DNA of 64,000 bases, taken from positions 1 through 64,000 of the forward strand of contig NZ_JAJQPD010000011.1 in NCBI RefSeq assembly GCF_021228295.1, written 5' to 3'. The notes under the pieces are model-generated. The model was given only the letters and a program-made list of their open reading frames with translations, did not search any database and was not told the DNA's origin. Origin of the DNA: Agromyces humatus. Its GTDB lineage: Bacteria; Actinomycetota; Actinomycetes; Actinomycetales; Microbacteriaceae. Positions 58,090-64,000 of this stretch are shown here, piece by piece. The position numbers and the translations under genes are program-made. The stretch's first letter is position 1. Every line of letters starts with the position of its first letter.

Positions 58090-59570
58090 CGAATCTCTCC
58101 GAGCATCTCGCGGTAGTCGGGAACGAACAGCGATGCCGGCAATCCGATGCCGTGGTCGGCGATGCGCTCGGCGAAACGTGGGCGAACGCCGGTCGGCTCG
58201 ATCCGACCGAGCACTCGACCTTCGGCGTCGAAGCCAGCTTTGTGGTCGAACGTGAACGCGTCTTGAAGGGTGACGATGTCGCCTTCCATACCGTGCACCT
58301 CGGTGATGTGGGTCACGCGCCGTACCCCGTCCTTCTGACGAGTGATCTGCACGATGATGTCGATGGCCGACGCGATCTGCTCGCGGATGGCGCGGAGCGG
58401 AAGCTCCATGCCCGCCATCAATACGAGCGTCTCCATGCGCGCGACCGCGTCGCGCGGGGAGTTCGCGTGGAGCGTCGAGATCGAGCCCTCGTGACCGGTG
58501 TTCATCGCCTGCAGCATGTCGAGACTCTCGGCGCCACGAACCTCGCCGACGACGATGCGGTCGGGTCGCATGCGGAGGGAGTTGCGCACGAGGTCGCGGA
58601 TCGTGATCTCACCACGGCCCTCGATGTTCGACGGGCGCGCCTCGAGTCGTACCACGTGCTGCTGCTGCAGCTGCAGCTCGACCGCGTCCTCGATCGTGAT
58701 GATGCGCTCGTCGCTCGGAATGAATGCCGACAGCACGTTGAGCAGGGTGGTCTTGCCGGTACCGGTACCACCGGAAACGAGGATGTTCATCTTCGCCTGG
58801 ACGGCTGCGTCGAGCACGGCTGCGACTTCGGGCGTCAGCGTGCCGAACCTGATCAGGTCCTCGCTCGTATACGGGGTACCCGCGAACTTCCGGATCGTGA
58901 GCGACGAGCCGTTCACCGCGAGGGGCGGGATGATCGCGTTGACGCGGGATCCGTCTTCGAGGCGCGCGTCGACGAGCGGCGATGACTCGTCGATGCGACG
59001 CCCGACGCGCGCGACGATCCGCTCGATCACCCGGCGCAGCTGAGCCTCTCCCGTGAACCGGTGCGGCGTCTCGGTGAGCCGACCGTTTCGTTCGACGTAG
59101 AGCTGATCGAAGCGGTTGACCATGATCTCGCTCACGCTCGGGTCCTCGAGCAGCGGCTCGAGCGGTCCGTAGCCGAGCACGTCGGCCCCGATGTCGTCGA
59201 TGAGTCGGTTTCGCTCGGCCGTCGAGAGCGCGAGCTGCTCGCCTGCGACGATCTCGGCAAGCTCGGCGCGTGCCAGCTGATGCAACTGGTCCTCGGTGAG
59301 CGACGAGTCGTTCAGCCGAGTGCCGATGCGGGCGAACAGTTCCTCAGCGGCCTTCTCCTTCACCGCAGCCAACGGATCGACCGTGGGAGCGGTCCTTGCC
59401 TTCGCCGCGGCCGCGGGCTGGAACAGGGGCTGATCGGCCGCCGACCCGGCAGTCGCTGCGGCAGTCGCTGTGTCGGTTGCTTCGATCAGCCGCGTGACGG
59501 GTGGCTCGACCGCCGTGAGTGTGGCGGAGTCCGGATTGCGAACCGAGTTCAGTCGATCATTGAGATTCAT
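58086..59570 (-). CDS. cpaF: Tad pilus assembly ATPase (CpaF/TadA)
   Basis: A 494-aa hexameric secretion ATPase. N-terminal Ala-rich part (about 1-90), then LGYGPLEPLLEDPSVSEIMV, Walker A GGTGTGKTTLLN (about residue 290), Walker B IRIVVGEVRGAES-type sequence (seen as DRIVVGEVRG), His box GHEGSISTLHANSP. It powers pilus assembly. ATG 59570 is used; the long upstream frame would be a shadow of the CpaE-like gene. Overlaps CpaE by 14 bp. Confidence 0.93.
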   Translation of the reverse strand: MNLNDRLNSVRNPDSATLTAVEPPVTRLIEATDTATAAATAGSAADQPLFQPAAAAKARTAPTVDPLAAVKEKAAEELFARIGTRLNDSSLTEDQLHQLARAELAEIVAGEQLALSTAERNRLIDDIGADVLGYGPLEPLLEDPSVSEIMVNRFDQLYVERNGRLTETPHRFTGEAQLRRVIERIVARVGRRIDESSPLVDARLEDGSRVNAIIPPLAVNGSSLTIRKFAGTPYTSEDLIRFGTLTPEVAAVLDAAVQAKMNILVSGGTGTGKTTLLNVLSAFIPSDERIITIEDAVELQLQQQHVVRLEARPSNIEGRGEITIRDLVRNSLRMRPDRIVVGEVRGAESLDMLQAMNTGHEGSISTLHANSPRDAVARMETLVLMAGMELPLRAIREQIASAIDIIVQITRQKDGVRRVTHITEVHGMEGDIVTLQDAFTFDHKAGFDAEGRVLGRIEPTGVRPRFAERIADHGIGLPASLFVPDYREMLGEIR

Positions 59571-60900
59571 CGGATCCCCGCTTTCTCTGGATCTTTCGAC
59601 GCTTGGGGAAGGCGTCGGGCGCGATGCGCATGACGACCGAACGAATTGCCTTCGCCGCCGGGTCGCGCACATCGTCGTGGATGAGGGGAACACCACGGTT
59701 GCTCGCGAGCAGCACTGCCGACGATCGAGGCACATCCACGTCGATGGGCGCGCCAATGATGTTCTCGGCATCGCGAACGGTGAGCCCGCTGAGGCGGTCG
59801 GTCTGGTTGAGCACCACGTGCCGATTCCCGGGCATCAGGCCGATCCTCGTGAGCAGATCGAACTCGGTACGCATCGCCCGCAAGCTCGGCACACTCATGT
59901 TGGTGACGAACACGGCATCGGTCACGTGTTCGAGCACGACGAGCGCGTGCTCGCCGAGGCCAGGAGTTGTGTCGACGACCACGTAGCGGAACGATCCGCG
60001 CAGCCGCTCGATCAGCTGCCCGAGCGCTTGGGTCGGAATGGCGTCGCCGAGCTCGGGCGACGGTGCACCTGCCACGACGAAGAAGCCATCGGCGTGATGC
60101 GTGAGCGCCGTCTTGAGCACGATCTCGTCGGAGGCCGCATCGGCGACGGCATCGACGATCGTGCGCTCGGGCTCGAGGCCGAGCGCGGTGACGATGTCAC
60201 CGAACTGCAGGTCGGCGTCGATGAGGACGACCGAGTTCGGCGCGACTTCGGCGAGGCCGGTGGCCAGGTTGATCGCCAGCGTCGTCTTGCCTTGACCGCC
60301 CTTGGGTGCCACCACCGCGATCGCTTCGGTCGGCACGCCGGCGGCGAGGGGAGGGAACTCCCAGATCTCGACCGGCCCAGCTTGCATAAGGGGATCGAAC
60401 GCTACGCCCTCGATCGGAATCGCCTCGAGCTCGGTAGGTGGCGCCTCACGCGCAACCAACGCGGCGAGCGTGGCGCCGGGAACCCCGGCCGGCGGCGGGA
60501 CGTCGAAGTGGTGCGCCTCTGCCCTGCCGTTCTCGATGAGCCAAGTCGCAAGCCGTTCAAGCAACTCGAGGATCGTCTCGTCGGATGCGTTCGGGCTCAG
60601 CACCGCGTGGGGGGAGATCTCGTCGACCCATTCCTCGAGATCCGAGCGTTGCTCCCGAACGACGATCAGCCCGACGTCGGGGTTCAGCTCAGCCAGCGCC
60701 TCGACGAGATCGTGAGTCTCTTCATAGTTCAGCAGGGGCCCGAGCAGTGCGATCCTCGGCGTCGAGTCGAACCGCCCGACCACCGTCTCGGCGCCGAAGG
60801 TGAGGAACTCGCCGGTCACGATGTTCACACTCGTTTCGAGCAGAGCCCGAACACGCGACTCGAACTCGACGGAACGACTGACGAGCAGGTAGGGAGTCAC
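59557..60900 (-). CDS. cpaE: Tad pilus ATPase/MinD-like localisation protein (CpaE-like)
   Basis: A 447-aa protein: N-terminal receiver-like segment (about 1-130), then a ParA/MinD-type ATPase with the deviant Walker A APKGGQGKTTLAIN (about residue 200). It also has VVLIDADLQFGD and VVVDTTPGLGEHAL. GTG 60900 overlaps the SAF-gene stop (GTGA), so the long frame beginning at 61017 is a shadow. Places the pilus machine in the cell in related systems. Confidence 0.87.
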   Translation of the reverse strand: MTPYLLVSRSVEFESRVRALLETSVNIVTGEFLTFGAETVVGRFDSTPRIALLGPLLNYEETHDLVEALAELNPDVGLIVVREQRSDLEEWVDEISPHAVLSPNASDETILELLERLATWLIENGRAEAHHFDVPPPAGVPGATLAALVAREAPPTELEAIPIEGVAFDPLMQAGPVEIWEFPPLAAGVPTEAIAVVAPKGGQGKTTLAINLATGLAEVAPNSVVLIDADLQFGDIVTALGLEPERTIVDAVADAASDEIVLKTALTHHADGFFVVAGAPSPELGDAIPTQALGQLIERLRGSFRYVVVDTTPGLGEHALVVLEHVTDAVFVTNMSVPSLRAMRTEFDLLTRIGLMPGNRHVVLNQTDRLSGLTVRDAENIIGAPIDVDVPRSSAVLLASNRGVPLIHDDVRDPAAKAIRSVVMRIAPDAFPKRRKIQRKRGSDESQ

Positions 60901-61649
60901 TGCCGCACGTTGCTCTCGTTCGTCATCACCGCACCCGAGGTGTCCGTCGCCTCGTTCTGCAGCGTGACCCACACGCCGTACGTGTCCGGCTTCTTCTCGG
61001 CGTGCTCGAGCGACCACACGAGGCGCTCGACATCGTGGGTGCCGAGCGCAACCGTGAACATCAGCGTGTTTCCCGATTGCGGTGTGCTGGAGCTCTCGTC
61101 GCCGCCGCTGCTGGCCGTCGTGCCGATCGTCACATCCGTTACCAGCACGCGATGGAACTCGAACCGGGTGTCGAGCACTTCACTGGGCGCCGGCGTTGGA
61201 GCCGTCACCACGATGCCGACCGTGCTCCCGGCCTTCACGAGGCCCCCGGCCATGCGCTGCACCGGCAACGCGAAGCTGACTTGCTGCATGCCCTCGGGCA
61301 CCGGAACGTCGCCGCGAGCGGCAAGCTCGAGCGGATCGATGAATCGAGCCTCGAGCAACTGCTCTCCCGGAAGCAGGTCAGCGTCGGCGACCAGCCCTGC
61401 GAGGTCCTCGAGGTTCGTGACAGTTCCCTCGGCGACGTTTCGCGCGGGGACGCTGTCGACCTTCACGAACTCTGCGAGACCGTCGCCGGCGGTGCCCTCG
61501 GGGATCGACTCCTGCACGATGTAGACGTCGGCGAGCTCGGCACCGTCGGCAGCTCGGGCGTCCGCCCCGCGAACGTACGTGATCAGGGCGAACGCGCCCA
61601 CAACGGCCAGAATGAGTGCGGCGATCGCGCCGATGATGCGGGTCTTCAT
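60897..61649 (-). CDS. cpaB: Flp pilus assembly protein CpaB/RcpC, SAF domain
   Basis: A 250-aa protein with an N-terminal membrane anchor (IIGAIAALILAVVGAFALIT). The SAF/CpaB domain has VYIVQESIPEGTAGDGLAEF and ADLLPGEQLLEARFIDP, then SFALPVQRMAGGLVKAGSTV and a linker rich in Ser. In a cell without an outer membrane secretin its role is probably at the outer face of the membrane (inference). ATG 61649 matches the signal region. Confidence 0.85.
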   Translation of the reverse strand: MKTRIIGAIAALILAVVGAFALITYVRGADARAADGAELADVYIVQESIPEGTAGDGLAEFVKVDSVPARNVAEGTVTNLEDLAGLVADADLLPGEQLLEARFIDPLELAARGDVPVPEGMQQVSFALPVQRMAGGLVKAGSTVGIVVTAPTPAPSEVLDTRFEFHRVLVTDVTIGTTASSGGDESSSTPQSGNTLMFTVALGTHDVERLVWSLEHAEKKPDTYGVWVTLQNEATDTSGAVMTNESNVRQ

Positions 61650-61686
61650 GGTTTCCAGTCCGGGTCGTAGGGTGTGCGGAAGGCGA

Positions 61687-62718
61687 TCAGCCGATGAGGC
61701 GAACGATGCTGAGCCCGCCTTCAGGCCCCTCACCGACTTCGAAGTCCTCGCCGAGGTCGACGTACTTCACGAAGTAGCCTTGAATGCCCTTCGAGTTTCC
61801 GGGCGGCCCTGGAATCGAGGGCGGAAGCACCGAGCCCCCGCAGAAGTCCGCTCCGCTCGGCGCCCCACCCGAAGTCTTGAGCCCGGTGAGCTTGAAGGCG
61901 GCGAACCTCGAGATCGTGAAGGTGGCGTTGCTGCCGCCACCGGTATGGGATGTATAGAGCGGGATGAGAAGCGTCTGACACAGCTTCGTTCGCAGAACGT
62001 CTGCGTCGCAGCCGTTCTTGTTGATGTTCGGCTGGATGCCCGTTTCTCCCGGCACGGTCGCGTCGATCGAGATGGTCGAGCTGCAGTTCGTGCCATCGAG
62101 CCATCCGAACCCGCCCGGCGCTCCGCTCGCGCAGGAGGCGCCCGTCGGCGAAGGCCCGTTGTTGATGAGGAGCCAGGTTCGCGTCGGGTTCGTCGTGTCA
62201 GCCTCCTGCGGTGGGAGGTCGTCGAATTCGCACTCCGCGATCGTGAGCGCGAGTTGGGTCGTACCGCCGACTGGTGTGCCCCACTCGGCCGTGCTCTGCG
62301 CATCGAGCGTCGTCGGGTCGAGACCGAGCATCGACGCGAGCGGATGCTGCAACGCCGCACCCTCTTCAGTGAGCGTCGACGACCTCACCGTCACCTTGCC
62401 GCTCATGGCGTTGACGACGAACGTGCCGGATGGGATAACGGCGTTGGCGAGATCATCGTTCGCGTTGCCACCTGAATACCCCACCGCGATGTCGTCGGCG
62501 TCGGCCTCGCATGAGCTCGCGTGAAGCGCGCACTCCTGGGCCACGGCGAGCGCCGCCGAGTCGGCGCCGTTCTGCAGTTCGGCCTTCTCGAAGTAGAGCA
62601 GGCCGACATCGACTACGAACGCCAAGACGACGAGGAGTGCTGTGAGACCGAGCGCGACGGTCACAGCGATCGCCCCGCGTTCCTCACGAGCGAATCGCTT
62701 CCGAATCAACCGCCGCAC
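61687..62718 (-). CDS. TadE/TadG-like pilus-associated protein with von Willebrand-type start
   Basis: A 343-aa protein with the TadG/TadE-like start GAIAVTVALGLTALLVVLAF, then VDVGLLYFEKAELQNGADSA ALAVAQECA-type pattern (split), typical of TadG-like minor pilins. Six or more Cys in the extracytoplasmic half (ECEF, SCASG, NCSST, NGCDAD, KLCQ, DFCGG) suggest disulphides. GTG 62718 with GGGAG upstream is preferred; it overlaps the previous gene by 13 bp. Confidence 0.78.
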   Translation of the reverse strand: MRRLIRKRFAREERGAIAVTVALGLTALLVVLAFVVDVGLLYFEKAELQNGADSAALAVAQECALHASSCEADADDIAVGYSGGNANDDLANAVIPSGTFVVNAMSGKVTVRSSTLTEEGAALQHPLASMLGLDPTTLDAQSTAEWGTPVGGTTQLALTIAECEFDDLPPQEADTTNPTRTWLLINNGPSPTGASCASGAPGGFGWLDGTNCSSTISIDATVPGETGIQPNINKNGCDADVLRTKLCQTLLIPLYTSHTGGGSNATFTISRFAAFKLTGLKTSGGAPSGADFCGGSVLPPSIPGPPGNSKGIQGYFVKYVDLGEDFEVGEGPEGGLSIVRLIG

Positions 62719-63092
62719 CGCATGCTCCCAGTCCCGATCAGGGTCGCTCCACCGGAGACCGTGCCCAACCAACCGGTCAGGTCGGTGAGCGGAGTGTGCA
62801 CGACCATGGTCAACTCGTCGTCCTCGACCGTCGGGCTGCACGTCGACGGGTAGGTGAAGGTCACGGTGCCGCTGACGAGATCCGCGGCGCGCGCCTCAGC
62901 CGCAGCCTGCGCTCCAGGCTCGGTGTTGTGGATCGCGTAGTATCGAGCACCCTCTCGAGCTGCCGCGGTCACCGACATCTGTTGGTTGAGGACCCACCCG
63001 AAGTCGATGATCGCGAACAGCATGATGAGGAGCAGCGGGAACACCAGAGCGAACTCCACCGCCGCTGCGCCACGATCACGACGTGCTTTCAT
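62706..63092 (-). CDS. tadE: TadE-like minor pilin
   Basis: A 128-aa protein with the TadE motif DRGAAAVEFALVFPLLLIML (N-terminal membrane segment) and GWVLNQQMSVTAAAREGARY, followed by a small globular domain with a Cys pair. ATG 63092 is used because AAGG lies at the right distance; ATG 63098 would place it too close. Followed by the TadG-like gene with overlap. Confidence 0.85.
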   Translation of the reverse strand: MKARRDRGAAAVEFALVFPLLLIMLFAIIDFGWVLNQQMSVTAAAREGARYYAIHNTEPGAQAAAEARAADLVSGTVTFTYPSTCSPTVEDDELTMVVHTPLTDLTGWLGTVSGGATLIGTGSMRCGG

Positions 63093-63162
63093 ACCCATCC
63101 TTCGAAACGGAGGAATCCCGACCGGCTATCAAGCCGGCCGGGATGTCGCCACGGATGACGAC

Positions 63163-63372
63163 TCAGGTGCCGGCGGGGGGAGTGGTGCCGTTGAGCGCGG
63201 GGATCACCGTGGTGTTGATGAAGCCCTGGATCGCCGGAGCGAGCAGGGCGAGCATGCCAACGATCGCGATCGAGGCCACGCCGATGATGAGCGCGTACTC
63301 GGTCGCGGTCGCGCCCTCTTCGTCACGGAGCGAGTTGATGCGCGCCTGGAGGCGCGAGTATGCCTTGAGCAT
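63163..63372 (-). CDS. Flp/Fap-type major pilin
   Basis: A 69-aa prepilin. The leader MLKAYSRLQARINSLRDEEG ends at the Gly for prepilin peptidase cleavage, followed by ATATEYALIIGVASIAIVGM, the Flp hydrophobic helix with the conserved Glu-Tyr pair. Length fits. AAGGG before ATG. The pilus fibre subunit. Confidence 0.9.
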   Translation of the reverse strand: MLKAYSRLQARINSLRDEEGATATEYALIIGVASIAIVGMLALLAPAIQGFINTTVIPALNGTTPPAGT

Positions 63373-63531
63373 GGGGGAACCCTTCGGGTCTGGGGACGGA
63401 TGTCGCCGGCTCCAGAGCCGACGTTGAATGAACCTAACTTTGCGTGTGCATGGAAAGCGATGCCCCCATTCGGGGGAGGTTGAGCCAGGTGCGGGGGTGG
63501 GTGCGGAAAGTCGCTGAAGTTGGGACGAAAT

Positions 63532-63550
63532 GACCCCTTTAGTGGGGGTC
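63532..63550 (-). terminator. Short hairpin downstream of the prepilin peptidase
   Basis: On the minus strand GACCCC (63550-63545) pairs with GGGGTC (63537-63532), then ATTT. A second stem, CCCCC-ATTC-GGGGG, lies at 63464-63477. The rest of 63373-63598 shows no gene and should hold the pilin promoter. Confidence 0.4.
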
Positions 63551-63598
63551 TACTCGTAGGGGGTCACCGAGGTTTCGAGACGGCCCTGGCGGGCCTCC

Positions 63599-64000
63599 TC
63601 AACCCGCAGTGCCGACGAGCAGCACCGCGATGAGCGCCCCCGCGAGCATCGACGGCCCGAACGGGATCGACCCCCGCAGCGTCACCCGCCGCAAGGCGAG
63701 CGCGATGAGCGCGATCACTCCCCCGACCACGAACGCGGCCAACAGTCCGATGAGCCACGCACTGAGCCCGAACCAGCCCAGCAGCAGACCGATCACGAGC
63801 GCGAGCTTCACGTCGCCCATGCCCATCGACGACGGCGAGATGAGGGCGAGGATGAAGTAGACGGCGAACATGGCCGCGGCGCCCACGATTGTCCAGACCA
63901 GAAGTATCCAGTCCCCGGATGCCCAGGTGGGCGGCACGAACAGCACCGCGACGGCAGCCAGCGTGGGGAACACCACCGCGTTCGGCAGGCGCTTCTCGGC
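63599..64000 (-). CDS. A24-family prepilin peptidase (N-terminus beyond window)
   Basis: The C-terminal 133 residues are visible, open at the right edge. They begin EKRLPNAVVFPTLAAVAVLF and continue with several membrane helices. GMGDVKLALVIGLLLG contains the second catalytic Asp of the A24 family (TadV/CpaA-type). It cleaves the Flp leader. The first catalytic Asp lies outside the window, so the fold is inferred from the visible half. Confidence 0.85.
   Translation of the reverse strand, partial: AEKRLPNAVVFPTLAAVAVLFVPPTWASGDWILLVWTIVGAAAMFAVYFILALISPSSMGMGDVKLALVIGLLLGWFGLSAWLIGLLAAFVVGGVIALIALALRRVTLRGSIPFGPSMLAGALIAVLLVGTAG

Noticed and set aside
59470-61524. 684-codon plus-strand frame over the Tad genes
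   Set aside because: It mirrors CpaE/CpaB on the opposite strand; these have full family motifs and coupling.

Overview
The window is very GC-rich DNA with strong third-position G/C, dense ATGA/GTGA gene overlaps, several apparently leaderless promoters, a Tad-type pilus locus, LacI/ROK sugar regulons and cell-wall-binding surface proteins. This points to a high-GC actinobacterium, most likely Microbacteriaceae (Agromyces-like). That assignment is inference from gene style; there is no rRNA or other marker to prove it.

Layout. 1-2.9 kb: a cell-wall-binding repeat protein cut by the left edge, a small secreted protein, and an SDR/MarR pair. 3.0-17.4 kb: a sugar-acid-type catabolic regulon made of a large secreted PQQ-type sugar dehydrogenase, a LacI repressor, a complete LIV/HAAT-family ABC importer (five genes), then a Gfo/Idh/MocA oxidoreductase, a DUF993 aldolase-like enzyme, a TIM-barrel isomerase and a glycerate kinase. 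Both promoters carry nearly identical double operators, so the extracellular dehydrogenase and the importer/catabolic operon are probably one regulon. 17.7-27.6 kb: an integrated element of about 9.9 kb in the 3' half of a tRNA-Met gene, flanked by 38-bp direct repeats. It has an integrase, XRE repressor, two excisionase-like genes, an SF3 helicase, a tape-measure-like protein, a second tyrosine recombinase with three core-binding repeats, and an iteron/AT-rich region that looks like a replication origin. It lacks capsid, portal, terminase and relaxase genes, so it resembles a phage satellite more than a prophage or ICE.

27.6-36.3 kb: tRNA-Met, tRNA-Thr, then a maltose/maltodextrin locus (GH13 neopullulanase-like enzyme, MalG/MalF/MalE-type importer, divergent GH13 alpha-glucosidase) and a small lipoprotein. 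36.3-43.7 kb: an M23 peptidase with a hexanucleotide-repeat-encoded stalk, an inositol-monophosphatase-family enzyme, tRNA-Tyr, a PH-domain membrane protein, a LacI regulator and a ROK regulator. 43.8-50.9 kb: an alpha-galactoside operon (GH36, ABC importer, GH13) driven from a palindrome-controlled, apparently leaderless promoter. 51.0-56.2 kb: YajQ, a Nudix hydrolase, an AbiEi/DUF559-like protein flanked on both sides by TTGAGTG repeats, an alpha/beta hydrolase and an HTTM-type membrane pair. 56.3-64 kb: a Tad/Flp pilus cluster read leftward from a prepilin peptidase cut by the right edge.

The most novel-looking parts are the satellite-like element (especially its iteron region and triple-repeat recombinase) and the uncharacterised LIV-importer/DUF993/glycerate-kinase pathway coupled to an extracellular sugar dehydrogenase.
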